Positions 1 to 6,395 are shown, counted from the stretch's first letter. The stretch is DNA of 16,754 nt from Lawsonibacter sp. (GCA_022798855.1 JAAWNI010000015.1:1-16754), one strand, 5' to 3'. Numbers and translations: made by a program. The notes: a model not told the origin generated them from the letters alone.

Positions 1-1026
1 GTGGGGCCCTTTCTGCGGGGGCGGGTGATCAACGCGCTGGGCCAGCCCATCGACGGGCTGGAGCCCTTCCAGCGGGGCGACACCTTCTCTGTGGACAGCT
101 CCTACATCAACCCCATGGCCCGCCCCCCCATCCGGGAGCGGATGGAGTTCGGCATCAAGGCCATCGACAGCCTGCTCACCATCGGCAAGGGCCAGCGTAT
201 CGGCATCTTCGCCGGCTCCGGTGTAGGCAAATCCACCCTGATGGGCATGATCGCCAAGAATGTGAAGGCCGACATCAACGTCATCGCCCTGGTGGGCGAG
301 CGCGGCCGCGAGGTGCTGGAGTTCATGCAGAAGGACCTGGGGGAGGAGGGCATGCGCCGCTCCGTGCTGGTGGTCGCCACCAGCGACCAGCCCGCCATGC
401 TGCGGATGAAGTGCCCCAGCGTGGCCACCAGCATCGCCGAGTACTTCCGGGACCAGGGCTACGACGTGCTGCTGATGATGGACTCCCTCACCCGGTTCGC
501 CATGGCCCAGCGTGAAATCGGCCTTGCCATCGGCGAGCCACCCGTCGCCAGGGGGTACACCCCCTCCATGTACGCCGAAATGCCCAAGCTGCTGGAGCGC
601 AGCGGAAACTTTGAAAAAGGTTCTATTACCGGCGTCTACACCGTATTGGTAGAGGGCGACGATACCAACGAACCCATCGCCGACACGGTCCGGGGCATCC
701 TGGACGGCCACATCGTCCTGTCCCGGGCCCTGGCCAACGCCAACCACTTCCCCGCCATCGACGTGGGGGCCAGCATCTCCCGCTTGATGGTGGAGATTGT
801 CTCCCCAGAGCACCGGAAGCTGGCCGGACAGCTGAGGGACATCATGGGCGTCTACGAAAAGAACGCCGACCTGGTGTCCATCGGCGCCTACAAGGCGGGC
901 ACCAACCCCAAGCTGGACCACGCCCTGTCCAAGATCGACAGCATCAACCAGTTCCTGATGCAGGGCGTGGATGAATCTTTCTCCCATGAGGAGAGTTTGG
1001 AGCAGCTGCGGCGTATCTTGAAATAG
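1..1026 (+). CDS. fliI: Flagellar export ATPase FliI, 5'-truncated by the window edge
   Basis: ATPase of the flagellar type III export apparatus. It acts at the cytoplasmic face of the basal body and helps release and unfold export substrates from their chaperones. The visible 341 residues hold the Walker A P-loop (GSGVGKST, residues 72-79), the Walker B strand (DVLLMMDS, 155-162) and the FliI/F1-beta segment GEPPVARGYTPSMYAEMPKL (178-197). Complete FliI proteins are usually about 440 aa, so roughly the first 95-100 residues (the N-terminal beta-barrel) lie upstream. The GTG at position 1 is very probably an internal Val codon, because the sequence opens inside the conserved LRGRVINALGQPIDG segment. 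FliJ follows after 105 nt that contain a palindromic element. The family call is nearly certain; the true start is not in the window. Confidence 0.97.
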   Translation: MGPFLRGRVINALGQPIDGLEPFQRGDTFSVDSSYINPMARPPIRERMEFGIKAIDSLLTIGKGQRIGIFAGSGVGKSTLMGMIAKNVKADINVIALVGERGREVLEFMQKDLGEEGMRRSVLVVATSDQPAMLRMKCPSVATSIAEYFRDQGYDVLLMMDSLTRFAMAQREIGLAIGEPPVARGYTPSMYAEMPKLLERSGNFEKGSITGVYTVLVEGDDTNEPIADTVRGILDGHIVLSRALANANHFPAIDVGASISRLMVEIVSPEHRKLAGQLRDIMGVYEKNADLVSIGAYKAGTNPKLDHALSKIDSINQFLMQGVDESFSHEESLEQLRRILK

Positions 1027-1035
1027 AAGCCACCC

Positions 1036-1101
1036 CCTGTAGGGGCGGATGCCATCCGCCCGGTTTCCTGGCCGCGGGCGCATGGCATGCGCCCCTACAG
1101 G
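1036..1101. repeat. 66-nt palindromic element with two self-folding arms (REP/MITE-like)
   Basis: The sequence between fliI and fliJ is a near-perfect inverted repeat. Positions 1036-1062 pair with 1075-1101 (25 of 27 positions) around a 12-nt loop; the outer 12 nt (CCTGTAGGGGCG / CGCCCCTACAGG) are perfect. Each arm also folds on its own: 1043-1050 with 1054-1061, and 1076-1083 with 1087-1094, each an 8-bp stem with a 3-nt loop. The only two mismatches of the long stem (G1048/G1089 and C1056/C1081) are the positions where the left arm has a G:C pair and the right arm the swapped C:G pair, so both arm hairpins stay intact. No T-tract follows, so it is not a normal terminator. From memory it resembles repeats scattered in Oscillospiraceae genomes (not checked). 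Confidence 0.85.
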
Positions 1102-1131
1102 AGAATTCCCAAAGAAGGAGCGCACAGATAG

Positions 1132-1584
1132 ATGAAAAAATTCCGCTTCTCACTGGAAACTGTCTTAGACTACAAAAACCAGGCCCTGGACGCCCTCCGG
1201 GCGGAGCACGGCGCCATTCTGGCCCAGGTCCGGGCCCAGGAAGCCGTGGTGGAGGGCCTGGAGAGGGAGTACAGCCAGGTGGACGGGGAGTTCACCCAGC
1301 GCAAGCTGGAGGGGCTGACCGTCCTGGACGCCTTGAACTACGAACAGTACCTGCGGGCGCTGGAGAGGGAGGTCAAGGAGGAGTACCGCAAGCTGTCCCT
1401 CCTCCGCCGGCAGGAGGAGCAGAAGCGCGGACAGGTGGTGGAGGCCCGAAAGGAGACGGCCACCATCGAGAAGCTGAAGGAGCGCAAGCTGGAGGACTAC
1501 CGCAAGGCGGAGCAGAAGGACGAGGAGCTGCGCATTGAGGAGTTCGTCTCCACCACCCGAGCCATGGCGGCCGTCGGGACGTAA
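1132..1584 (+). CDS. fliJ: Flagellar export chaperone/stalk protein FliJ
   Basis: FliJ is a small coiled-coil protein that sits in the FliI ATPase ring, links it to FlhA and helps recycle export chaperones. This 150-residue protein has the usual length and starts with the typical MKKFRFSLETVLDYK. The rest is almost entirely charged helix rich in Glu, Lys, Arg, Gln and Leu (about residues 20-140), as expected for an antiparallel coiled coil. It has no signal peptide or membrane segment. The ATG is preceded by AAGAAGGAG at 1112-1120. The position directly after fliI is the normal one and supports the call, since FliJ sequences are poorly conserved. The next gene begins 63 nt after the stop. Confidence 0.9.
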   Translation: MKKFRFSLETVLDYKNQALDALRAEHGAILAQVRAQEAVVEGLEREYSQVDGEFTQRKLEGLTVLDALNYEQYLRALEREVKEEYRKLSLLRRQEEQKRGQVVEARKETATIEKLKERKLEDYRKAEQKDEELRIEEFVSTTRAMAAVGT

Positions 1585-1593
1585 CAAGGTGGG

Positions 1594-1622
1594 TTGCACC
1601 TGCGGGTGTTTCTCAATATATT
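1594..1622 (+). promoter_or_regulatory. Possible weak sigma-A-type promoter upstream of the 174-aa gene
   Basis: TTGCAC at 1594-1599 and TATATT at 1617-1622 are separated by exactly 17 nt, inside an AT-richer patch of an otherwise GC-rich operon. The -10 box matches the vegetative consensus at 5 of 6 positions, the -35 box only at 3 of 6. This could be an internal promoter serving the hook genes, but a match of this quality can arise by chance. Confidence 0.25.
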
Positions 1623-1632
1623 GGGCCACAGG

Positions 1633-1642
1633 AAGGAGGTGA
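1633..1642 (+). promoter_or_regulatory. Strong ribosome binding site fixing the start of the 174-aa gene
   Basis: AAGGAGGTGA is a full match to the anti-Shine-Dalgarno sequence and lies 5 nt before the ATG at 1648. It selects that ATG over the longer in-frame reading from a TTG at 1594. Confidence 0.85.
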
Positions 1643-1647
1643 ACGCA

Positions 1648-2172
1648 ATGAGCACACCGCTTTCGTTCTGTGACATCAGCGCACGGTATGGGCAGGCGCC
1701 CGCCCCCCAACAGACCGTTGAGGAGCAGACCGGCTGGAACCCCAAGCAGCTCTTTCTGGACTATATGCAAAAGGTTCAGGACCAGCGGGAAAAGAACGCC
1801 AAGGAGGCGGAAGAGGACGCCCTGATGGCCATGGTCGACGCCATGAACGCTTCGGAGGAGGATAAGGGCAGGACCGAGCAGACCCTGGCCAACTCCCTGG
1901 CAAAGGCCGGCAAGGCCATCGTGGACCAGCACGTGGAGGTGCGGCCGGACGGGACCAAACAGGTAACCTTCGTGGACCCCTCCGCCACCCTGACGGTGCA
2001 GGCCCTCCTCTCCTGCCTGGGCGACCGGTTCAATTTCGAGGAAGCCGACCAGATCCAGGAGGACCAGGAAAAGGCCGAGGAGCAGAGGACCGAGGAAGAG
2101 CGCTTGGAAGCCACAGAGACGCGCGGCCCCAGCGAAACCAGCAGCCCCAATCCCATCGGAAAGGAGGTGTAA
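1648..2172 (+). CDS. Unrecognised soluble flagellar-operon protein (174 aa) between fliJ and fliK
   Basis: I do not recognise the family. The start at 1648 is set by a perfect Shine-Dalgarno site. The protein is soluble, with no signal peptide or membrane segment. Residues 30-75 are a charged helical stretch (WNPKQLFLDYMQKVQDQREK and onward), residues 76-128 look like a small mixed domain (VEVRPDGTKQVTF at 96-108), and residues 131-158 are very acidic and Glu/Gln-rich, probably a coiled coil, before a Ser/Pro tail. In Bacillus subtilis this slot holds ylxF, a MotE-like membrane-anchored protein; this protein lacks such an anchor, so it is not an obvious equivalent. Only 6 nt separate it from fliK, and its last codons (aag gag gtg) form the fliK ribosome binding site. 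A role with FliK or as an assembly helper is inferred from position alone. Confidence 0.8.
   Translation: MSTPLSFCDISARYGQAPAPQQTVEEQTGWNPKQLFLDYMQKVQDQREKNAKEAEEDALMAMVDAMNASEEDKGRTEQTLANSLAKAGKAIVDQHVEVRPDGTKQVTFVDPSATLTVQALLSCLGDRFNFEEADQIQEDQEKAEEQRTEEERLEATETRGPSETSSPNPIGKEV
2161..2169 (+). promoter_or_regulatory. fliK ribosome binding site built into the end of the preceding gene
   Basis: AAGGAGGTG encodes the last three residues (Lys-Glu-Val) of the 174-aa protein and lies 9 nt before the fliK ATG at 2179. The overlap suggests that translation of the two genes is coupled. Confidence 0.75.
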
Positions 2173-2178
2173 GAGACG

Positions 2179-3369
2179 ATGAATGTAACAGACCAGTGGA
2201 TGCTGGAGCGGATGCAGCAGATGGCGGCCACTATGGCCACCAGCGTGCCCCAGGTGGGGCAGAACAGCGAGGCGTCCAAACCAGAGAAGGGCGACAGCTT
2301 CAAGGACCTGATGGACAAGGCCAAGGACCAGAAGGCGGAAGCCCCCAAGAAGGCTGAAACCCAGAAGAAGCCGGAGGGAGCCCAAAAGGCCGACGCGCCC
2401 AAGGATGAGTTCCGCAAGGCGGAGATTGTCAAAAACCCGGACGGCACCACCACCGCGAAGGTAGAGCTGACCGCGGCCCAGGCCGCGATGATCGCCGCCG
2501 GATACTCCCAGCTCCTGGTGCGGGACGACGGGGCCGTGATGATCGCCACCGCCATCAATGAGGACGGACAGCCGATCCTCCCCGCCATCTACCTGGAGCA
2601 GCATGGGAAGAGCACTTTCACCCGGGAGTGGCCCTTCATCCAGAACGGCGATCAGTGGGTGGCCGAACCCAGCGGGGAATTGGAATCCGCTTTGGAGGAG
2701 CTTCTCCAGCAGATGGACGACCCCCGGTCGGTGGGTGAAATTATGGACGCGCTGACCGCGAAATTCCAGGAGGCCCAGGGCCAGGGCAAGACGCAGATCG
2801 TCATCAGCGAGCCCCAGGCCAAGCAGGCCGACGAGGAAGACCTGTCCGATCTGAGCGGCGGGCTTATGGCGGACAAAACCCTGTTCAAGGACGTAAAGGC
2901 GGCCCCCGTGAAGGTGGGCGAGAACTTCCAGCTGGACACCCAGGAGCCCGAAATGGACGCCAACCTGGCCAACGCCATCCGGTATGCGGCCCAGCAGGGC
3001 ATGAAGCAGATCGAAATCAAGCTCAGCCCCGAGAATCTGGGCAGCCTGACCATCAAGGTGACCCAGGGGATCGACGGCAGCCTGCAGGTTGTGCTCCACG
3101 CCAGCAACGCCAAGGCGGCCAATCTGCTGACCCAGCACCTGGACGGACTGAACACAGCCCTGCAGGGCTACGGACAGACCCAGGTCCATGTGGAGGTCCA
3201 GCGCAATGAGAACAGCCAGCAGTCCGAGCAACAGCAGCAGCAGGCCAACCCAGACGGCCACAACCAACAGCAGCACCAGCAGCAGCAGCGCCGGCAGGAG
3301 GAGGGCCGCAGCCAAGACTTTGTCCAGCGGCTCCGGCTGGGCCTGTACGGCCTGGAAGATTTCATTTGA
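2179..3369 (+). CDS. fliK: Flagellar hook-length control protein FliK
   Basis: FliK is exported during hook assembly, measures hook length and triggers the substrate switch in FlhB. The C-terminal Flg_hook-type domain is clear at about residues 262-342, with the core LSPENLGSLTIKV (282-294) followed by VVLHASNAKAANLL and QVHVEVQR. The N-terminal part is Lys/Ala/Pro-rich and probably unfolded (30-80), with a small structured-looking block at about 80-165. After the conserved domain comes a Gln-rich tail (343-379, several runs of 4-5 Gln from CAG/CAA codons) and then a short conserved-looking end (DFVQRLRLGLYGLEDF). The 396-aa length is normal for FliK. The position before flgD and flgE fits. 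N-terminal FliK sequences vary widely, so the call rests on the C-terminal domain and context. Confidence 0.92.
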   Translation: MNVTDQWMLERMQQMAATMATSVPQVGQNSEASKPEKGDSFKDLMDKAKDQKAEAPKKAETQKKPEGAQKADAPKDEFRKAEIVKNPDGTTTAKVELTAAQAAMIAAGYSQLLVRDDGAVMIATAINEDGQPILPAIYLEQHGKSTFTREWPFIQNGDQWVAEPSGELESALEELLQQMDDPRSVGEIMDALTAKFQEAQGQGKTQIVISEPQAKQADEEDLSDLSGGLMADKTLFKDVKAAPVKVGENFQLDTQEPEMDANLANAIRYAAQQGMKQIEIKLSPENLGSLTIKVTQGIDGSLQVVLHASNAKAANLLTQHLDGLNTALQGYGQTQVHVEVQRNENSQQSEQQQQQANPDGHNQQQHQQQQRRQEEGRSQDFVQRLRLGLYGLEDFI

Positions 3370-3389
3370 TACGCAGGAGGTAAAACAAA

Positions 3390-4118
3390 ATGGCGGATTC
3401 CGCAATCGACGGCATCTTTGATTTAACCCAACGGTATTCCGGCTACGACACCAAAGGCACCAGCAGCACCACCAACACCGACTATGACCCCACAGTAAAC
3501 TACTGGGCCGAGAAGGAGAAGTACGACCAGCTCTATGAGGACAAATCCACCCTCTCCTTCACCGACATGCTCGGCCTGATGGTGGCCCAGTTCCAGAACC
3601 AGACCATCGACAACCAGGCCGATACCACCGACATGATGAACCAGCTGGTCCAGATGAGCTCCATGCAGGCCATGAATGAGATGACCAGCCAAATCAAGGA
3701 GCTGACCCTGGCCAACGTGATGGCCTACTCCGCTTCCCTGGTGGGCCAGACGGTCACCATCGGCGTTTACAACCAGGAGACGAAGGAGCTGGAGGAGATC
3801 GTCGGCGTGGTGGAGGGCTGCGGCACCTACGACGGCCAGCAGGTCGTTTTCGTCGGCGGCAAGAGCTATCTGCTCAGCAGCATTATGGCGGTAGGCAAGC
3901 TGCCCCCCAAGGAGGAGAAGCCCGAGGAGGACGGCGACAAGGTGGAGAATCCTGACGGCGCTGAGAAGCCCGACGGCACCGAGAAGCCCGACGGCACCGA
4001 GAAGCCTGACGACAAGGTGGACCAGACCCCCGGCACCGGCACGGAGGGCGCCGATAACAGCGGCGGCGGTGAAAGCGGCAAGGTTCCCGAGGTGGACAAC
4101 GACAACGCGGCAGGCTGA
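3390..4118 (+). CDS. flgD: Flagellar hook cap / hook assembly protein FlgD
   Basis: FlgD caps the growing hook and lets FlgE subunits polymerise. The N-terminal FlgD signature is present at residues 55-105 (LSFTDMLGLMVAQFQNQTID, then MMNQLVQMSSMQAMNEM). Residues about 106-175 hold a short beta-rich segment (VGQTVTIGVYNQETKELEEI and onward) rather than the full fibronectin/tudor-like C-terminal domain of enteric FlgD. The tail is acidic and low-complexity, including tandem EKPDGT units (186-209), and ends Gly/Asp/Asn-rich. The start has a strong AGGAGG at 3375-3380. It sits 20 nt after fliK; the small flg_new-type gene follows. Confidence 0.93.
   Translation: MADSAIDGIFDLTQRYSGYDTKGTSSTTNTDYDPTVNYWAEKEKYDQLYEDKSTLSFTDMLGLMVAQFQNQTIDNQADTTDMMNQLVQMSSMQAMNEMTSQIKELTLANVMAYSASLVGQTVTIGVYNQETKELEEIVGVVEGCGTYDGQQVVFVGGKSYLLSSIMAVGKLPPKEEKPEEDGDKVENPDGAEKPDGTEKPDGTEKPDDKVDQTPGTGTEGADNSGGGESGKVPEVDNDNAAG
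3945..4016 (+). repeat. In-frame 18-bp tandem repeat in the flgD tail
   Basis: Four consecutive 18-bp units (3945-3962, 3963-3980, 3981-3998, 3999-4016) encode the hexapeptides ENPDGA, EKPDGT, EKPDGT and EKPDDK. The middle two units are identical in DNA; the outer ones have drifted. Copy-number change by slippage or recombination would keep the reading frame and alter only the length of the acidic tail. Confidence 0.9.
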
Positions 4119-4127
4119 GCTTTTAGG

Positions 4128-4172
4128 GGCCGGGAGGGAATCCGGCCATGAGTAAGCGGACAGGAGGTCCGC
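4128..4172 (+). other. Two small hairpins in the flgD-flg_new gap, one with a Shine-Dalgarno-like loop
   Basis: GGCCGG (4128-4133) pairs with CCGGCC (4142-4147). GCGGAC (4156-4161) pairs with GTCCGC (4167-4172), leaving the loop AGGAG exposed. The loop is 21 nt upstream of the next ATG (4194), which has its own GAGGAA at 4183-4188, so the loop is unlikely to be the working ribosome binding site. A role in mRNA structure is possible but unproven. Confidence 0.5.
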
Positions 4173-4193
4173 GGAGAAAGTTGAGGAATCACC

Positions 4194-4583
4194 ATGGCAG
4201 AACGCATTACTCCAATCCAGGGCGTGTCCCCGGTAGAACGGGTCCAACAGGTTGGCAGGGCAAGGCCCTCGGCGGCCGGACAGTTTGGCGCTCTGCTGAA
4301 TCGGGAGATCCAGATCGCGGCGGAGCCGGCGATCTCCTTCTCCAAGCACGCCCAGAGCCGGGCGGAGGAGCGGGGAATCCAGGTGGACGACGCTTTGATG
4401 GGCCAGCTGGCCGACTCGGTAGAGCGGGCCCAGGCCAAAGGGGCCACCAACATCCTGGCCTTTGACGCCACCCGGGCCTTTATCATCAACGTCCCCCATG
4501 GGCGGGTGATTACCACCATGTCCCAAGAGGAGATGGAAGAAAACATCTTCACAAATATCGACGGCGCTGTACTGCTGAAATAA
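4194..4583 (+). CDS. Small flagellar operon protein of the flg_new (TIGR02530-type) family
   Basis: This 129-aa protein matches what I recall of the 'flagellar operon protein' family found between flgD and flgE in many Firmicutes. Its marks are an ISFSKHAQSRAEERGI block (47-62), a central helix (66-82), FIINV followed by VITTM (96-109), and the conserved ENIFTNIDGAVLLK end (116-129). It has no signal peptide or membrane segment. The start is supported by GAGGAA at 4183-4188. Another ATG at 4148 opens a different frame that overlaps this gene and shows no protein-like pattern. The molecular function is not established as far as I know; its fixed place next to the hook genes suggests an assembly or regulatory role. 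Confidence 0.85.
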   Translation: MAERITPIQGVSPVERVQQVGRARPSAAGQFGALLNREIQIAAEPAISFSKHAQSRAEERGIQVDDALMGQLADSVERAQAKGATNILAFDATRAFIINVPHGRVITTMSQEEMEENIFTNIDGAVLLK

Positions 4584-4615
4584 CAGAAAGCAGGACCTTT
4601 GCAGGATGCTTTGGC

Positions 4616-4636
4616 CCCCTGCCCGACTGGCAGGGG
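4616..4636 (+). other. GC-rich hairpin upstream of flgE
   Basis: CCCCTGCC (4616-4623) pairs perfectly with GGCAGGGG (4629-4636) across a 5-nt loop. No T-tract follows, so it is not a standard terminator. It sits in the 93-nt leader of flgE and could protect or process the mRNA upstream of the abundantly needed hook gene (inference). Confidence 0.55.
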
Positions 4637-4676
4637 ACCGGCAGCGCCCCCCTAGAAAAAGGAGTAGATTTATCGT

Positions 4677-5990
4677 ATGACTGGCGCAATGTACGCCGCC
4701 ATCGGCGGCCTGAAAACCCACATGAGCAACCTGAACGTCATCGGCAACAATATCGCCAACGTGAACACCTTTGGCTATAAGGCCGGCCGCATGACCTTTA
4801 AGGAGTCCCTGTACACCACCAGCCGGGCCGGCAGCAACGGCGGCGCCACCGCCGGCGGCAACAACCCCTCCCAGATCGGCTACGGCTGTTCCGTGGGCTC
4901 CATCGACCTGAATATGTCCCCCTCCACCTACGCCCCCACGGGCCGCGGCCTGGACGTCTATATGGACGGCGAGGGCTTCTATATGTTCGGCAATAAGGAC
5001 GATGTCATCCAGGATGCCGGCGACCTGACCAAGCTGAATCTGTCTCGTGTCGGCGACCTGTGGATTGATCCCGATGGCTATATCTGCAACCACCAGGGCG
5101 CGGTGCTTTTCGGTTTTGCCCGGGTGCAGAATCCTAATTACGACCCGTCCAAAGGTGAAAGCGGCGACAACCCCAAGACCATTGTCAGTTCCCAGCTGAC
5201 TCCTCTGCGTGTGCCCCTGTCCGCCGCCCGTCCCACTGAGGAGAACGGCGGCCTGGTGCCCGGGGATGCCACTGCCAATCCTCCCACTGAGGATGTGCTT
5301 CGCTGGGAAGAGGGCGAGCCCGTGTATCCCGTTCTGGGAGCCGCAACTGAGGAGGGCTACCACCTGAACAACTATGTGGACCCTGACACTACCAAGGATG
5401 GCACCGGCGTCTATGATTACGCTAACCAGGGCGGCGGCACTGGCGGCGGCACTACCACCACTGGAATTGGCTACAACACCAGCCTGCAGGCGGTGGCCAA
5501 GAACCAGGACCCCCTGACCAGCGAGACGATGAAAGCCTTGCACGTCCAGCTGAAGAGCGTCTCTGTGGAGAAGAACGGCGCGATCACCGGCCTTGCCCCC
5601 AACGGCGACACTGTGGTCCTGGGCTATATCGCCGTGGCCAACGTGGACAGCTCCGACGGCGTGACCCATATCGACGGCCCCTACTACAAGGCCATGGGCG
5701 GCGCGGGCAAGATCCGCGTTTCCGCTCTGAACGGCGTGCTGGAAAACGCCTACCTGAGCAACCAGGATGCTAAGGACGATCAGGGCAATGACCTTGATCT
5801 CAATCCAGCCAACGCCATCCTCAACGACAAGGACATTGAGCTCATCAACAGAGGCCTGGAAGCTTCCAGCACCGACGTGGCCAACGAGTTCACCGAGATG
5901 ATCAAGACCCAGCGCGGCTATCAGGCCAACACCCGTATTATCACCGTTACCGACTCCATGCTGGAGGAGCTGGTGAACATGAAGCGGTAA
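4677..5990 (+). CDS. flgE: Flagellar hook protein FlgE
   Basis: FlgE is exported and polymerises under the FlgD cap into the hook, the universal joint between rod and filament. The N-terminal rod/hook signature is clear (MTGAMYAAIGGLKTHMSNLN, then NVIGNNIANVNTFGYKAGRM at 21-40). The C-terminal helix is equally typical (ANEFTEMIKTQRGYQANTRI at about 402-421, ending SMLEELVNMKR). The middle (about 100-340) is the variable, surface-exposed part, including a Gly/Thr-rich stretch around 250-262. The length of 437 aa is within the family range. The ATG follows AAAAAGGAG (4656-4664). A FlgG or FlgF rod protein would share the ends, but the position after flgD argues for FlgE. Codon use in the centre looks less GC-rich than in the flanks. 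Confidence 0.94.
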   Translation: MTGAMYAAIGGLKTHMSNLNVIGNNIANVNTFGYKAGRMTFKESLYTTSRAGSNGGATAGGNNPSQIGYGCSVGSIDLNMSPSTYAPTGRGLDVYMDGEGFYMFGNKDDVIQDAGDLTKLNLSRVGDLWIDPDGYICNHQGAVLFGFARVQNPNYDPSKGESGDNPKTIVSSQLTPLRVPLSAARPTEENGGLVPGDATANPPTEDVLRWEEGEPVYPVLGAATEEGYHLNNYVDPDTTKDGTGVYDYANQGGGTGGGTTTTGIGYNTSLQAVAKNQDPLTSETMKALHVQLKSVSVEKNGAITGLAPNGDTVVLGYIAVANVDSSDGVTHIDGPYYKAMGGAGKIRVSALNGVLENAYLSNQDAKDDQGNDLDLNPANAILNDKDIELINRGLEASSTDVANEFTEMIKTQRGYQANTRIITVTDSMLEELVNMKR

Positions 5991-5998
5991 GCGTGGTA

Positions 5999-6114
5999 AC
6001 TCCCTCCGACGCCGCCTGCGGCGGCGCCACCTCCCTCGAAGAGGGAGGCTGAGGGGAAGCGCGTAGAAAGGCTCCCTCTCTGAGGGAGCTGTCGGCGAAG
6101 ATGACTGAGGGAGT
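5999..6114. repeat. 116-nt inverted-repeat element between flgE and flbD (MITE/REP-like)
   Basis: Two related arms of about 50 nt face each other. The outer ends ACTCCCTC (5999-6006) and GAGGGAGT (6107-6114) are perfect complements. Each arm holds a nearly identical internal hairpin: CCTCCCTC/GAGGGAGG (6030-6037/6041-6048, loop GAA) and GCTCCCTC/GAGGGAGC (6071-6078/6082-6089, loop TCT). The left arm has a further 7-bp stem (6010-6016/6020-6026). The reverse complement of the right arm reads like the left arm with scattered differences, so the element looks like two inverted copies of one repeat. It resembles palindromic repeats I remember from Oscillospiraceae genomes (not checked). It contains no gene. 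Confidence 0.8.
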
Positions 6115-6125
6115 AAAAACCTGTT

Positions 6126-6149
6126 CCCGGCGGGGGCAGCCCCGCCGGG
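6126..6149. other. Strong 10-bp GC hairpin before flbD
   Basis: CCCGGCGGGG (6126-6135) pairs perfectly with CCCCGCCGGG (6140-6149) with the 4-nt loop GCAG. On the + strand it is followed by CGGTTAAAAAATG, without a T-tract, so it is not a standard terminator. It lies 30 nt upstream of the flbD start and could attenuate or process the message between the hook gene and the downstream genes. Confidence 0.6.
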
Positions 6150-6179
6150 GCGGTTAAAAAATGAAAGGACGGTTTGATC

Positions 6180-6395
6180 ATGATTCAACTGACAAAGAGA
6201 AACGGAGAGCGGTTTTTGCTTAACCATCAGCAGATCCAATGCATCGAAATGATCCCCGAGTCGAAGGTAGTCATGATGAACCGGGATTATTTCATTGTAA
6301 AGGAGTCCCCGGAGCAGATCATCCGCCGCATCACCGAGTACAACGCGAAGGTCCAGGACGTGCATCGGGCGCTGACCATCGAGGACCGGCGGTAA
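6180..6395 (+). CDS. flbD: FlbD/SwrD-family flagellar protein
   Basis: This 71-residue protein of the FlbD family (SwrD in Bacillus subtilis) belongs to a cytoplasmic family linked to swarming and stator torque in Bacillus. The opening MIQLTKRNGERFLLN and the following IQCIEMIPESKVVMMNRDYF match the family pattern of a short beta-rich domain (1-45). A helix with ESPEQIIRRITEYN (about 45-58) follows. The ATG at 6180 is preferred over an in-frame TTG at 6174 because it gives the standard N-terminus and has AAAGGA at 6164-6169, 10 nt upstream. The position between flgE and the stator genes is the usual one, and the suggested torque role fits the adjacent motA and motB. Confidence 0.9.
   Translation: MIQLTKRNGERFLLNHQQIQCIEMIPESKVVMMNRDYFIVKESPEQIIRRITEYNAKVQDVHRALTIEDRR

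Noticed and set aside
1..3. GTG at position 1 as the fliI start codon
   Set aside because: FliI proteins have about 95-100 residues before this conserved segment; the window simply begins inside the gene.
3220..3310. CAG/CAA-rich stretch as a stand-alone repeat element
   Set aside because: It is the in-frame Gln-rich tail of FliK, with mixed codons and no regular DNA unit.
1165..3405. A 746-residue open frame on the minus strand
   Set aside because: It lies antisense to fliJ, the 174-aa gene and fliK; its Leu-rich repetitive translation mirrors the Gln/Glu/Lys codons of the real genes. No ribosome binding site or domain supports it.
4148..4465. A 105-residue frame starting before the flg_new-type gene
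   Set aside because: It overlaps the well-supported gene at 4194 in another frame, has an Arg/Gly/Pro-rich composition typical of out-of-frame GC-rich DNA, and lacks a well-placed ribosome binding site.
6126..6160. GC hairpin as a rho-independent terminator
   Set aside because: It is followed by CGGTTAAAAAA rather than a T-tract on the + strand, and transcription must continue into flbD and motA in a normal operon. On the minus strand the T-run is offset and no gene is read in that direction.
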